DNA of 64,000 bases from Lichenifustis flavocetrariae (GTDB taxonomy: Bacteria > Pseudomonadota > Alphaproteobacteria > Rhizobiales > Beijerinckiaceae), in assembly GCF_026130545.1 (NCBI RefSeq), contig NZ_JAMOIM010000005.1:186001-250000 (forward strand), in the 5' to 3' direction. The translations under genes were made by a program, and so were the position numbers. The notes below the pieces were generated by a model. That model did not search any database. It saw nothing but the letters and a program-made list of their open reading frames with translations, and was not told where the DNA came from. Positions 34,263 through 44,482 of this stretch are shown piece after piece (within the stretch, counting starts at the first letter, position 1; the number at the start of each line of letters is the position of its first letter).

Positions 34263-36521
34263 ATGCTTCACCATCGCTTCCCAAGTTGGCTGCGGTTCGG
34301 CACGGTCGCGGCCTGTGTCTCGGCCCCGATCTGCCTGACGGCCACCCAGGCCCCGGCTGAAGGCCTCGCGCCGATCCTCCAGCGCCCGGCCGACGCATCA
34401 GTGCTCAAGCGCATGCCGGCCAGCCGCGACCTTATGACCTTCCGGGGTGAGAACAGTAGCGCAGCTTGGCCGGTCTTCCTGAACCGCAACGAAGCCGCCC
34501 AAATCACGACCCTGCAACTGGGCCTTCTCAACACGGTTTCGGCGCTGCCCGAAGGCTCGGTCCTCAAGGTCGCGATCAACGGTCGCCCCTTGAGCTCGCT
34601 CCCAATCAAGAGCCCCGACAGGATGACCCCCGTTGCGGTCAAGATCCCGACCGGCGTTCTGGTCCCCGGCTTCAACGCCGTCCAGGTCGACGTGACAATG
34701 ACCCATCGCGTCGACTGTTCCGTCAAGGCCACGTTCGAGCTCTGGACATCGCTTGACCCCGCCCAGACGGGCTTCGTTCTTCCCCGCCAGATGCAGGCCG
34801 CAGGCAAGAGCTTGGATGACCTCGCCGGAGAGCCGCTCGCGGCCGAAGGCACGACCCGTATCCACGTACGGCTTGCCGGTGACCCGGACCCTGTGCTCCT
34901 CAGCCGGGCCGGCGACCTCGTCGGGGCGCTCGCCGCACGGGCGCATCTGCTTCGCCCGGTTGTCGATGTGGGACCTGAGCCGGGCAACGGACCGGGCTTC
35001 GACATCGTCATGGATGGCAGCGACGCGGCCGCGGACCGGCGCGTCGGCCAGGAGGCCGGCCTGACCCTTGAGCGCGATCCCGCGTCGAACCGTCTGACCG
35101 TGGTGGCCAACGCGACGGACGAAACGGGGTTCAGCGCGACGATCGAAGCTCTGCGTCGCTCCAGCGATCGGCCAGCCGAGGGATCCGCGCAAGGTCTTCA
35201 GGCACTTGCGACGCAATCGGCCGGTGTCGCGGTCGATGACCGCAGCATCAGCTTTGCCGATCTTGGCATCCACAGCGTGACATTCACGGGGCGTCATTTG
35301 ACCCGCACCTTGGGTGTGACCCTGCCGCGGGATTTCTATCCCAGTAACTACGGAATGGCCCGTCTCTACATCGACGGCGCTCGGGCGGAGGGCCTGGCAC
35401 CTTCTTCGGCCCTCGTGTTTCGGGTGAACGGCGCGCTGGTGTCGAGCCTTCCGCTCGGTGCCGGCTCGCCGGACCACTTCGACCACGCCCTCCTCAACCT
35501 GCCGCTCAAATTCTTCAGACCGGGCTACAATGCCATCGAAATCGAAGGCACGACCCCGACGGCAAGCGATGAACAATGCACGGTGTCGTCCGCCTCGACC
35601 CAGCCGCGGCTGACGATCGCCGACACGTCGGAACTCGTCATGCCGCATCTGGCCCGGATGCAGACCGCGCCGCAGATCGCCGCAATGCTGGAGAACGATC
35701 GCGAACAGGACGGCGATCGCGACATCTACCTGACCAGCGGCGATCCGGCGGCGGCCGGTGTTGGCCTCACCCTGGTGGCCAATATGGCGACCCAGGATGG
35801 CGCCGGACGCATCCGCTTCAACCTTGACCAGCCGGTGGCCTCCGACAAGCCGGGAATCGTGATCGGGGCGTCTGCCAGCCTGCCGGAGATGTTGGCGAGG
35901 CCTCTGCGCAGCGAGTTCAAACGCGCTGACGTGACCGACGACAGCACCGTCGGGGAACCGGCCGGCTCCTTGGGACGTGGCAAGACGCAGGTCTCGACCC
36001 CTCTCGAGGCCCTCCACGCGACAGCCATGGGTGGCTCCGCCTGGTTGCGACGCAACGGCTTCTTCTTCTCGGGCCTCGAAGACAATCACGTGATCTTGCC
36101 GGTGCACGACGACAGCCTGCTGCTGGCGGACGTGACCACCCAGGACGACAGCCGCCGGATAGCCGGGATCGAGCTGCCGCGCTTTTCGGATCGCCAGGAT
36201 CGGTGGCTGGTTGTGACAGGCTCCTCGACCGACGCTATCGCTAGCGCCAATGCGGCCCTGATCGCCAACAATCACTGGCGCGACCTGGCCGGCGAAGCGG
36301 TGGCCTACGATCCCAAGGCGGACGGGCTCAAGCGGGTCGAGCCGACGCAGTTGAGCTACGTCATTCCGAGGACGGTCGCGCTGACGGACGTGCAGCCGAT
36401 CCTCGGCGGGATCGTTTCGAGCAACATCCTGCTCAGCGTCTCGGTGTTGATGGTGCTCCTCTGCCTGCTCGGCCTTTCGACCCACACGCTTCTCAACATC
36501 CTCGGGAAACGGTCGCGATGA
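34263..36521 (+). CDS. bcsB: Cellulose synthase periplasmic subunit BcsB
   Basis: BcsB is a periplasmic protein with a C-terminal membrane anchor that completes the BcsA channel and guides the glucan. The 752-residue protein has a signal peptide (to about residue 32), two repeated carbohydrate-binding/flavodoxin-like halves (LGVTLPRDFYPSNYGMARLY; DHALLNLPLKFFRPGYNAIEIE is typical) and a final hydrophobic helix (ILLSVSVLMVLLCLLG) followed by a short basic tail. It begins 28 bases after bcsA and its stop overlaps the bcsZ start (ATGA). Older databases call it cyclic di-GMP-binding, but that property belongs to BcsA. Confidence 0.94.
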   Translation: MLHHRFPSWLRFGTVAACVSAPICLTATQAPAEGLAPILQRPADASVLKRMPASRDLMTFRGENSSAAWPVFLNRNEAAQITTLQLGLLNTVSALPEGSVLKVAINGRPLSSLPIKSPDRMTPVAVKIPTGVLVPGFNAVQVDVTMTHRVDCSVKATFELWTSLDPAQTGFVLPRQMQAAGKSLDDLAGEPLAAEGTTRIHVRLAGDPDPVLLSRAGDLVGALAARAHLLRPVVDVGPEPGNGPGFDIVMDGSDAAADRRVGQEAGLTLERDPASNRLTVVANATDETGFSATIEALRRSSDRPAEGSAQGLQALATQSAGVAVDDRSISFADLGIHSVTFTGRHLTRTLGVTLPRDFYPSNYGMARLYIDGARAEGLAPSSALVFRVNGALVSSLPLGAGSPDHFDHALLNLPLKFFRPGYNAIEIEGTTPTASDEQCTVSSASTQPRLTIADTSELVMPHLARMQTAPQIAAMLENDREQDGDRDIYLTSGDPAAAGVGLTLVANMATQDGAGRIRFNLDQPVASDKPGIVIGASASLPEMLARPLRSEFKRADVTDDSTVGEPAGSLGRGKTQVSTPLEALHATAMGGSAWLRRNGFFFSGLEDNHVILPVHDDSLLLADVTTQDDSRRIAGIELPRFSDRQDRWLVVTGSSTDAIASANAALIANNHWRDLAGEAVAYDPKADGLKRVEPTQLSYVIPRTVALTDVQPILGGIVSSNILLSVSVLMVLLCLLGLSTHTLLNILGKRSR

Positions 36522-37633
36522 CCCGCTGCGGCCTGCTTGCGCTCCTGATGGGGTCGGCGATTATCCTCGGCGGCCAGGTGCAAGCTCGTGCGAGCGGCGC
36601 CCCCGCCGCCGATCAGACAGAATCGTCGGAAGCAACGGATCGCCTCGTGCAACAGGCTCAGCAATCCTGGTTCGAGGCCGAATGGAAGGAGTGGAAAGCC
36701 CGTTTCGTAAGCCCGGACGGGCGCGTCGTGGACAATGGCAACAACGACGCGTCACACAGCGAGGGTCAGGGCTACGGCCTGCTGCTTGCCGCATTCGCCA
36801 AGGACCGACAGGGCTTCGAGCAGATCTGGGGCTGGACCGATACACATCTGTTCGTCCGCCCCGATGGCCTCGCGGCATGGCGCTGGGATGAAAAGGCCAA
36901 GGCGGTCGCCGATCGCAACAATGCCACCGATGGGGATCTCCTGATGGCTTGGGGCCTTGCACGGGCGTCCGCCGCCTTCGGGGTACCGGCCTACCGGGAA
37001 CGCGCCAGGACGATTGCGCTCGCGGTCGGCAGGACAATGATCATCGATACGCCTGCCGGTCCGACACTGCTGCCGGGCGGTTTCGGGTTCCGGGCCGGAG
37101 ACCAGCCCGACGGGCCGATCGTCAACCCGTCCTATTTCGTGTTTCCGGCCTTCGACGCGCTCATCGCCGTTGCGCCGGAGATCGAATGGGCCCGCATCAA
37201 GGCGGCGGGTTTGAAGATCATCACCGAAAGCCGGTTCGGCCCCCAGCGCCTGCCGGCCGACTGGGTGTCGCTCGCCGGGAAAACGCCGCAGCCCGCACGG
37301 AATTTTCCGCCGACCTTCGGCTACGACGCAATCCGTATTCCGCTCTATCTCGCCTGGAGCGGACTGTCGGAAGCGCAAGCCAGTCGCTTTTCCACATTGG
37401 GGTCCGGACAGCACGGCGGCAGTCCTTTCGTCATCGATCTGAAAAGCGGAGCCTCGCTCCGGCCGATCGACGGCGCGGGCGTTCGCATGATCGTCGCCCT
37501 CTCACGCTGCCTCGCGAAAGACGAACCTCTTCCCCAAGCGCTCATCGCGCAGCGCGACACCTTCTATTATCCCGCAACGCTCCGACTGTTGACGATGGCT
37601 CTCATCGAGGAAAGGTATCCCGAATGTCTCTGA
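36518..37633 (+). CDS. bcsZ: Periplasmic endo-beta-1,4-glucanase (GH8) of the cellulose operon
   Basis: A 371-residue secreted GH8 enzyme with a signal peptide ending near ARASG. The acid Glu is E82 in HSEGQGYG, and the NNATDGD stretch (134-140) holds the conserved Asp of family 8. It trims nascent cellulose in the periplasm and is needed for proper export or crystallinity in many bacteria. The start overlaps bcsB by four bases and the end overlaps the next gene by ten, so expression is coupled in fixed ratio. Confidence 0.94.
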   Translation: MTRCGLLALLMGSAIILGGQVQARASGAPAADQTESSEATDRLVQQAQQSWFEAEWKEWKARFVSPDGRVVDNGNNDASHSEGQGYGLLLAAFAKDRQGFEQIWGWTDTHLFVRPDGLAAWRWDEKAKAVADRNNATDGDLLMAWGLARASAAFGVPAYRERARTIALAVGRTMIIDTPAGPTLLPGGFGFRAGDQPDGPIVNPSYFVFPAFDALIAVAPEIEWARIKAAGLKIITESRFGPQRLPADWVSLAGKTPQPARNFPPTFGYDAIRIPLYLAWSGLSEAQASRFSTLGSGQHGGSPFVIDLKSGASLRPIDGAGVRMIVALSRCLAKDEPLPQALIAQRDTFYYPATLRLLTMALIEERYPECL

Positions 37634-39447
37634 AGCACGTCCTCCTGGCTGGCGTCGTGATGACGGCATCGGCCTTTGCGGCCCGCGCAGACGATGCGCC
37701 ATCGTCAGCGAAGGCCGCCGATCTGTTCGCCGCCCCGAAAGCTGTCGCGGCTCCGGTGCAGAGGCCCCAACAGGCTTCCCAGAGCCCCTTTATCTTGGAG
37801 CTCGCCAAGCCCGCCTCAACCGAAACGGCCGGTGCGCCGAAACAGGCCAGCAAGGAGGTCGACACCAGCGCGCTGCGTTACTATGCCTCGCAGAACGATC
37901 TGACCCGTGTCGCCGCGGAAATCCGCCTGCTGCGGAGCCAGCACCCCAATTGGGAACCGCCGCAAGATCTGTTTACCGATTCCCGCAGCATGATCGACGA
38001 ACAGCCCCTGTGGGATCTTTTCGCCAAGCATGATCTGGCCGGTCTGCACGCCGCAATGGATGCCGAACGGCAGAAAAACCCCGACTGGCAGCCATCGGCA
38101 GATCTCGCCACCAAAATCCAACTTGCCGAGGCGCATGACCAATTGGTCGCCGCCTCAAATGCAAAGCAGTGGGGCGATGTCCTGGACGTCGCGTCGAACA
38201 ATCGTGGGCTCCTGGTTTGCGGCGATGTCGATGCGTTGTGGCGCACCGCGGAAGCCCTGAAGCAGACGGGTGACGAGGCCCGCGCTTCGGACGCCTATCG
38301 CTATGTTCTGACCAGCTGTGACAATCCGGCCGAGCGGCTTGCGACGATGCAGAAGGCGAGCGCCGTGCTGACGGCGCCTGGCGCGGTCGACGGGCTTATG
38401 GCGCTGGGGCGTCGCGGGCGCGATGGCCGCAATGAATTCGACGTCCTTCGCTTCGACGCGGTGCGGACGCGGATCGGCGACGCTGCGGCCGGCAAGGCTG
38501 GCGCCTCTTTGACACCCGCCGAGGTCGACCAGCTCGCCAGCTATGCCAATTCGTCCCGCTCGGCGCCCGACGCGCAGCTGCTCGGCTGGTACCAGTACAG
38601 CCGCAAGGCTTTCCCGGAGGCCGAGACATGGTTCCGATCGGCCCTGGCCATCAAGGCCGACCCGAAGTCGAGCGAAGGATTGGCGCTGACATTGCGGGAG
38701 GAAGGCAAGCTGGCCGAGGCGCTCGACCTTGCGATGAGCAGCCGTGATCTGGCGCCCGATAACCGGAAGGCCTTCATCCAGGTCATGTCGGGCCTGCTGA
38801 CCGCTACGACACCTCCGGTGACGCCGAAGCCCGACCAGATCGCGGCCTTCGTGACCGCTGTCGACACGGCGAAGGACGCGGTCGGGGCGCAGGCCTACGG
38901 CTGGTCGCTCATGAAGGCCAAGCAGGTCGCTGCGGCGGAAACCTGGTTCCAGAAGTCAATGTCCTGGCAACCCAGCCAGGATGCGGCGATCGGCGTGATG
39001 GTTTCGGCCAAGCAATTGAAGGACGAGCGCACCGTCGCGACCCTGATGACCACCTACAAGACCCAGTATCCGCGACTGGCCGAGCTCGAAGAGGCCATGC
39101 GACCCAGACCAACCGCAAAACGGGTCCGCGTGGCCAAGGGCGGACACGCGCCACGGTCCTCCGGTTCAGGCGGCGAGGGTTGGGACGCCAACGCGACCGC
39201 GATCGTGGATACCTACAAGTCGGGTAACTACGATCAGGCGCTTGCGATGATGGATGCGCGGCGCGGTACGAAATCGGCCGAACCGCACGGCCTCGCGATC
39301 ATCCGAGGCTGGGCCCAATATCACAAGGGCGATTGGGAAGGGGCGCAGCGCACGTTCGAGATGGCCCAACAGAAGTCGCCTGGCAATGACTCGGAGACGG
39401 GGCTCAGGATCATCCGCCAGGGCTACTTGCCGCCCCAATTCCGCTAG
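37624..39447 (+). CDS. TPR-repeat protein of the cellulose operon
   Basis: A 607-residue exported protein (signal peptide MSLKHVLLAGVVMTASAFAA). It consists of TPR-like helical repeats, for example LGWYQYSRKAFPEAETWFR and IIRGWAQYHKGDWEGAQRTF. It overlaps bcsZ by ten bases, so it is part of the operon. It resembles the TPR half of BcsC, but the outer-membrane beta-barrel of BcsC is missing: the protein ends after the repeats at PPQFR. It may be a periplasmic scaffold linking BcsB to an export route encoded elsewhere. A basic, Ser/Gly-rich linker near residue 500 separates two repeat blocks. Confidence 0.8.
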   Translation: MSLKHVLLAGVVMTASAFAARADDAPSSAKAADLFAAPKAVAAPVQRPQQASQSPFILELAKPASTETAGAPKQASKEVDTSALRYYASQNDLTRVAAEIRLLRSQHPNWEPPQDLFTDSRSMIDEQPLWDLFAKHDLAGLHAAMDAERQKNPDWQPSADLATKIQLAEAHDQLVAASNAKQWGDVLDVASNNRGLLVCGDVDALWRTAEALKQTGDEARASDAYRYVLTSCDNPAERLATMQKASAVLTAPGAVDGLMALGRRGRDGRNEFDVLRFDAVRTRIGDAAAGKAGASLTPAEVDQLASYANSSRSAPDAQLLGWYQYSRKAFPEAETWFRSALAIKADPKSSEGLALTLREEGKLAEALDLAMSSRDLAPDNRKAFIQVMSGLLTATTPPVTPKPDQIAAFVTAVDTAKDAVGAQAYGWSLMKAKQVAAAETWFQKSMSWQPSQDAAIGVMVSAKQLKDERTVATLMTTYKTQYPRLAELEEAMRPRPTAKRVRVAKGGHAPRSSGSGGEGWDANATAIVDTYKSGNYDQALAMMDARRGTKSAEPHGLAIIRGWAQYHKGDWEGAQRTFEMAQQKSPGNDSETGLRIIRQGYLPPQFR

Positions 39448-39496
39448 CCGAAATACCCATTTCGTCAGAAAGCGAAGGGAAGAGGCATTGAGACGC

Positions 39497-40378
39497 TCAG
39501 TGCTGGCAGGCGCCACAGAAGAAGGTCGAGCGCCCGCCTTGCACGATGCGGCCGATGAGGCCCCCGCATCCAGCCGTGCCGCAGGGGGCGCCTTCCCGGT
39601 CGTAAGCGCGAAACGTGTGTTGAAACGTCCCGAGCGTCTGGTCGGGACGACGATAATCCCGCAGCGTCGAGCCGCCGGCCGCCACGGCCTCTTCGAGCAC
39701 CTCGCGAATGGCGGTCGCCAGTCTCTCGGCCCGCTGGGTGGGCCGACCGTCGGCCCGAACGATCGAACCGGCCGCTCGACGCGGTGACAAGCCGGCGCGA
39801 TGCAGAGCCTCGCAGACATAGATGTTGCCGAGGCCGGCGATCAGCGTCTGGTCGAGCAGCGCGGCCTTGAGTGGGGTGGCTTTGCCTTTCATGAGGCGCG
39901 CCAAGGCCGCGCCGCCGAACTCCTCGCTCAAAGGTTCAAGCCCGATCGCGCGGAACAGCGGGTGATTGGGCAGCTCGCCGGATGCGATCAGCGTCATGAA
40001 CCCGAACCGGCGCGGGTCGTTGTAAGTCACGCGCGTGCCGTCCCCGAGATGCAGGATCACATGGTCATGCACGCCGGCCGCAGCGCGGGCATGGTAATAG
40101 CCGCCCGGCGTCGCGACAGCCGTATCACGCTCGATTCGGAATGACCCCGTCATGCCGAGATGCATGGCGAGCACGCTGTCATCGTCGAGCGAGGCGAGAA
40201 GGTATTTGGCACGCCGGTCGAGACGTTGCACGGTGCGGCCGGTGAGCCGCTCGGCAAATCGTTCCGGAAACGGGAACCGCAGGTTCGCGCGATTTTGATC
40301 GACGGCAGCGATTCGTGCACCCGTCAGGGTGGGCGCAAGGCCGCGCATCACGGTTTCGACTTCGGGAAGTTCGGGCAT
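39497..40378 (-). CDS. mutM: Formamidopyrimidine-DNA glycosylase
   Basis: A bifunctional glycosylase/AP lyase removing 8-oxoguanine and Fapy lesions. The 293-residue protein starts with the invariant PELPEVETV; Pro2 is the catalytic nucleophile after Met removal. The Lys of the beta-hairpin, the helix-two-turn-helix ([18 protein letters not shown]) and the C-terminal zinc finger (CGTAGCGG...FFCGACQ) are all present. It is divergent from ubiE with about 90 bases between, the standard arrangement in Hyphomicrobiales. Confidence 0.97.
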   Translation of the reverse strand: MPELPEVETVMRGLAPTLTGARIAAVDQNRANLRFPFPERFAERLTGRTVQRLDRRAKYLLASLDDDSVLAMHLGMTGSFRIERDTAVATPGGYYHARAAAGVHDHVILHLGDGTRVTYNDPRRFGFMTLIASGELPNHPLFRAIGLEPLSEEFGGAALARLMKGKATPLKAALLDQTLIAGLGNIYVCEALHRAGLSPRRAAGSIVRADGRPTQRAERLATAIREVLEEAVAAGGSTLRDYRRPDQTLGTFQHTFRAYDREGAPCGTAGCGGLIGRIVQGGRSTFFCGACQH

Positions 40379-40468
40379 GGGGTCTTATAAGCCCGAAGAG
40401 CCTCGGGTGCACCGTTTGAATTGACCTTCCGATCCTCTATGGTCCGGCGCCGAAACCAGGACGGATCA

Positions 40469-41248
40469 ATGCCTTCCAAACAACCATCCGAGACCGATGC
40501 GGACGATATGACCCATTTCGGCTACGCCGATGTGGCTTTGGGCGAAAAGCAGCGTCTGGTCGATGACGTGTTCCACAAAGTCGCGGAACGTTACGACATC
40601 ATGAACGATCTGATGTCGGGCGGTCTGCACCGGATGTGGAAGAATGTCCTGGTCGCCATGGTGAAACCGTCGCGGGTGCGGGCCTTCCGGCATCTCGACG
40701 TGGCCGGAGGAACGGGCGATGTCGCGTTCCGGGTCGCGGCCGCCGGCGGACCGCGCACCGAGATCACGGTTCTCGACATCAATCCCGATATGCTGGCTGT
40801 GGGCGAGGCGCGCGCTGCCAAACGTCGGCATCCGGGCAACCTCGAATTCGTGACCGGCAACGCCGAGGACCTGCCACTGCCGGACGGCCAATTCGACTGC
40901 TACACGATCGCTTTCGGCATACGTAACGTGCCCCGCATCGATCTGGCGCTGGCCGAGGCCCATCGCGTCCTGAAACGTGGCGGCCATTTTCTCTGCCTGG
41001 AATTCTCCGATGTGGACGTGCCGGGCCTCGACCGCATCTATGACCTTTTCTCATTCAAGGTGATTCCTCAGATCGGCCGTGCGGTGACGGGCGACGGCGA
41101 GCCCTACCGCTACCTCGTCGAATCGATCCGCAAGTTTCCAACCGCTGATCATTTCGCCGACCTCATTGCCGACGCGGGATTCCACAATGTCTCGTTCACG
41201 CGGCTGAGTGGCGGAATCGTTGCGATCCACTCCGCCTGGAAGCTTTGA
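40469..41248 (+). CDS. ubiE: Ubiquinone/menaquinone biosynthesis C-methyltransferase
   Basis: A SAM-dependent methyltransferase that adds the C5-ring methyl group in ubiquinone synthesis. The 259-residue protein has [25 protein letters not shown], motif [35 protein letters not shown] and the UbiE signature [17 protein letters not shown] lies eight bases before the ATG. ubiB follows with a one-base overlap (TGATG), so they are coupled. Confidence 0.97.
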   Translation: MPSKQPSETDADDMTHFGYADVALGEKQRLVDDVFHKVAERYDIMNDLMSGGLHRMWKNVLVAMVKPSRVRAFRHLDVAGGTGDVAFRVAAAGGPRTEITVLDINPDMLAVGEARAAKRRHPGNLEFVTGNAEDLPLPDGQFDCYTIAFGIRNVPRIDLALAEAHRVLKRGGHFLCLEFSDVDVPGLDRIYDLFSFKVIPQIGRAVTGDGEPYRYLVESIRKFPTADHFADLIADAGFHNVSFTRLSGGIVAIHSAWKL

Positions 41249-42816
41249 TGCTTCTCGGCTTGGTCAACCTCGGCCACCTCGGACGTTTGGCGCGCGCCGG
41301 CTTCGTTCTGGCCCGCGAAGGCGTATTTTCCGGCATCGATCCGCGCATGGTGCCGGTCGAGGCGCGCCTGCCGCTCGCGGTCGCACGCTTGATCGCACGG
41401 CGGAACGTCGCTGGAGGAATGACGCGGCTTCCGGCGGCCGTCACCCAGCTTGGCCCTTCCTACATCAAGCTCGGTCAGTTCCTGGCCACCCGGCCCGATA
41501 TCGTGGGTCCTGTCGCGGTCAAGGAACTCGAGTCCCTCCGCGACCGTGTCGCACCATTTCCCCAAGCCGTGGCGGTTGCCACGATCGAAGCGGCTTTCGA
41601 CAAACCGCTCGCACAGCTGTTTTCCGAATTTTCTCCGGCGGTCGCCGCGGCCTCGATCGCGCAGGTGCATCGGGCCCGAGTCGCCTCGGATGGTCGCGAG
41701 GTGGCCGTCAAAGTCGCGCGTCCGGGCGTCGCGCGCCTGTTCCGGCGCGACCTGTCGGACATGTACTTTGCCGCCCGGATCGCCGAGCGCTGGCTGCCCG
41801 ACGCCCGACGCTTGAAGCCCGTCGATGTGGTCGACACGTTGGCGCGATCGGTCACGATGGAGATGGATTTCCGCATCGAGGCGGCCGCGGCGTCAGAATT
41901 TGCCGAAAATGCCGAGAACGATTTCGATTTCCGGGTGCCGGCCATCGACTGGACCCTGACCGCTAAGGACGTTCTGACCCTTGATTGGGTCGCGGGCACT
42001 TCCCTGTCCGACGTGGCGGGACTTCAGGCGCGCGGCGTGGACCTGCCGGACGTCGGGCGCATCGTGGTGCAGAGCTTTCTGCGCCATGCGGTACGAGACG
42101 GCTTCTTTCATGCCGACATGCACCAGGGCAATCTCTTCGTCGACCCGGACGGCAGGCTTGTCGCCGTCGACTTCGGCATCATGGGCCGACTCGATAGGAA
42201 GGAACGTCGTTTTCTGGCCGAGATCCTGTACGGTTTCATCACGCGCAATTACGAGCGGGTGGCCGAAGTGCATATCGAGGCCGGCTATGTCCCGCGGACG
42301 CACCGGGTCGCCGATTTCGCGCAGGCCATCCGGGCGATCGGTGAGCCGATCCATTCGCGCACCGCCGACCAGATTTCGATGGCGAAGCTCCTGACCCTGC
42401 TCTTCGAGATCACAGCCCTCTTCGACATGCGAACCCGGACCGAACTGGTCATGTTGCAGAAGACCATGGTGGTGGTCGAAGGCGTCGCCCGTTCGCTGGA
42501 TCCCAAGCTCAATCTCTGGGCCACCTCCGAGCCGGTCGTGCGGACCTGGATCGAAGAAAACCTCGGTCCGGCAGCCAAGCTCCAGGATCTCGGCGGAAGC
42601 CTGCAGTCGCTCTATCATGCGGCCGTGGCGCTCCCAGAACTCATGACGCGAGGCGAGCGGATCGTCTCGCAACTCGAGGATGCCGCTGAGAATGGCCTCG
42701 GCCTGTCCGGAGAAACGGTCGAAGGCCTTGCGAGCGCTCAAATGCGCCGGATCCGCTGGCTGACGTTGGCGCTCTGGATTATTGCATTTGTCATGATTTT
42801 TCGGACTGTTCTGTAA
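41248..42816 (+). CDS. ubiB: Ubiquinone biosynthesis protein UbiB (ABC1/UbiB kinase-like)
   Basis: A 522-residue atypical kinase-fold ATPase that supports ubiquinone hydroxylation, probably by extracting intermediates from the membrane. It carries the KxGQ motif (YIKLGQFLATRPDIV), AAASIAQVHRA in the nucleotide-binding loop, the catalytic-loop HADMHQGNLFVD and VDFGIMGRLD (DFG equivalent). Two hydrophobic helices close the protein (MRRIRWLTLALWIIAFVMIF). It starts inside the ubiE stop codon region. Confidence 0.96.
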   Translation: MLLGLVNLGHLGRLARAGFVLAREGVFSGIDPRMVPVEARLPLAVARLIARRNVAGGMTRLPAAVTQLGPSYIKLGQFLATRPDIVGPVAVKELESLRDRVAPFPQAVAVATIEAAFDKPLAQLFSEFSPAVAAASIAQVHRARVASDGREVAVKVARPGVARLFRRDLSDMYFAARIAERWLPDARRLKPVDVVDTLARSVTMEMDFRIEAAAASEFAENAENDFDFRVPAIDWTLTAKDVLTLDWVAGTSLSDVAGLQARGVDLPDVGRIVVQSFLRHAVRDGFFHADMHQGNLFVDPDGRLVAVDFGIMGRLDRKERRFLAEILYGFITRNYERVAEVHIEAGYVPRTHRVADFAQAIRAIGEPIHSRTADQISMAKLLTLLFEITALFDMRTRTELVMLQKTMVVVEGVARSLDPKLNLWATSEPVVRTWIEENLGPAAKLQDLGGSLQSLYHAAVALPELMTRGERIVSQLEDAAENGLGLSGETVEGLASAQMRRIRWLTLALWIIAFVMIFRTVL

Positions 42817-42931
42817 CGATATGGATCTACTTTGCCGAAGAAGAGATGGAGTCCTGCTGGGCTTTCGTCTATCACTTAACGGTTGCGCAAGGCCGTGTTT
42901 CTAGTCTTTCCTTGGTTTGAAGGACACGAAT

Positions 42932-44482
42932 GTGACGGCTTCTATTTCAGCGTTCAGTTTTCCGTTGTCCCTCGCATGCGTGCTGGCCACTGCCGCGTCG
43001 GTTACAGCCTTTGCCCTGCATTGGATGCGCGAGCATCCACAAGGTCTCGACCGGGATGATGATCAACTCTACAGATCTCTCGTCGAATGCTGCCCTGACG
43101 TCATTATGCAGTTCGACAACGACTTGCTCTGTACCTATGCGTCACCGGCGGCGGCACGGATGTTTGGCCGGCCCCCTGGCGAGTTGTTCGGCAGCGTCAT
43201 GGGCGATCAGCTGACACCGGAAGACCGTGCGTCCCTCGCCGCCGCGGCTGCGCGGACACGCGAGGGCCGGGACGGAGCTGAGGCGATCTTCAGGACCACC
43301 CGGCAGACGGGCGAATTGCTGTGGGTCGAGGCGCGCTTCAGCCTTCTCACCGGCGACGCCGGGCTCATCGCGGTTCTCCGCGATGTCTCGAACCGCAAAA
43401 CCGCGGAATTGGCGTTGCGGGTCGCCAATGCGGAGCTGAACAAGTTGGCCGGGAGCGACGCTTTAACGGATCTCGCCAACCGGCGGCGCTTCGACCAGGC
43501 TCTGAACAATGAATGCCGCCGCGCTTCCAGACACAACACCTGCGTGTCCCTGATCCTCATCGACATCGATAGCTTCAAATCCTTCAACGATCGTCATGGG
43601 CATCAGGCTGGCGACGCGTGCTTGATAAGGGTCGCGACGGCGGCCCGCGCCGCGCTGACGCGACCGTCCGACATGGCGGCACGCTTTGCCGGCGACGAGT
43701 TCGCCGTGATGCTGCCGGGTTGCGACAGCGAAGCCGCCGCGCTCATGGCGGAGACGGTCCGCAAGGCTGTCCAGGATTTCGGCATCCCGCACAAGGGCAA
43801 TGCCGGAGGCGGCGTCGTCACCGTGAGTATCGGCTGCGCCACGGTGGTCCCGACGCGGGAGAACCTCGAGACGGTCGGTGCCCTCCTGATCGCCGAAACG
43901 GATCGCGCACTTTACGACGCGAAGCGGCTGGGGCGGAACGGCGTCATGACCACGAAGACCCGCGCGGCGTGGTCGCCTTTGATCGGCGATGAACGGCGCC
44001 TCGCTCTGGTCGCCGCTTACCGGCAGGCTGGACTTTTCCTGCCCTCGTCAGGCCTGAACCGTATCGCCCGTATGGCCACAGTCCTTCTCGGCATGCCGGT
44101 CGCCTTCGTGGCCTTGCTGGACCACAACGATGTGGAGGTGATCGGCCAACACGGCCCGGAAGAGGTGCCGGACGGCATCTCACACCTCTTCTGCTCCCAG
44201 GTGATCGGTGGGCGAAGTCCCCTGGTGGTCCCCGATGCCGCGCTCGATCCGCGCTTCCGGGACGAAGGACGGCAGCATGGATTTGGCTTCATCGCCGCCG
44301 CCCCGCTTCTGGCCGGCGAGGATCTGCAGCATGTCGGAGCGCTCTGGGTCGCGGACCGTCACGCTCGGCCGGCGCTCGACGAGCCCAAGCGTGTGCTCCT
44401 CGCCCATTTGGCTAGCCTCGCGGTGGAGGACCTCGAAGCGCGCCGCCGCCAGGCGGACGAGCGAAACAGCCGCGTCGCCTGA
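42932..44482 (+). CDS. PAS-GGDEF-GAF diguanylate cyclase
   Basis: A 516-residue protein with one N-terminal membrane helix (ACVLATAASVTAFALHWM), a PAS domain (about 45-155), a GGDEF domain (about 165-325) and a C-terminal GAF domain (about 350-500). The active site is AGDEF (253-257), an accepted variant. An I-site RPSD lies five residues earlier (244-247), predicting product inhibition by c-di-GMP. A GAF placed after the GGDEF is unusual. The GTG at 42932 has AAGGA seven bases upstream; a TTG five codons earlier has none. It could feed c-di-GMP to the PilZ domain of BcsA encoded 10 kb away, but that is inference. Confidence 0.9.
   Translation: MTASISAFSFPLSLACVLATAASVTAFALHWMREHPQGLDRDDDQLYRSLVECCPDVIMQFDNDLLCTYASPAAARMFGRPPGELFGSVMGDQLTPEDRASLAAAAARTREGRDGAEAIFRTTRQTGELLWVEARFSLLTGDAGLIAVLRDVSNRKTAELALRVANAELNKLAGSDALTDLANRRRFDQALNNECRRASRHNTCVSLILIDIDSFKSFNDRHGHQAGDACLIRVATAARAALTRPSDMAARFAGDEFAVMLPGCDSEAAALMAETVRKAVQDFGIPHKGNAGGGVVTVSIGCATVVPTRENLETVGALLIAETDRALYDAKRLGRNGVMTTKTRAAWSPLIGDERRLALVAAYRQAGLFLPSSGLNRIARMATVLLGMPVAFVALLDHNDVEVIGQHGPEEVPDGISHLFCSQVIGGRSPLVVPDAALDPRFRDEGRQHGFGFIAAAPLLAGEDLQHVGALWVADRHARPALDEPKRVLLAHLASLAVEDLEARRRQADERNSRVA

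Noticed and set aside
31916-34264. Very long minus-strand frame opposite bcsA
   Set aside because: It mirrors the coding frame of bcsA, as expected in GC-rich DNA. The sequence is rich in Arg, His and Glu without domains, and bcsA carries every catalytic motif.
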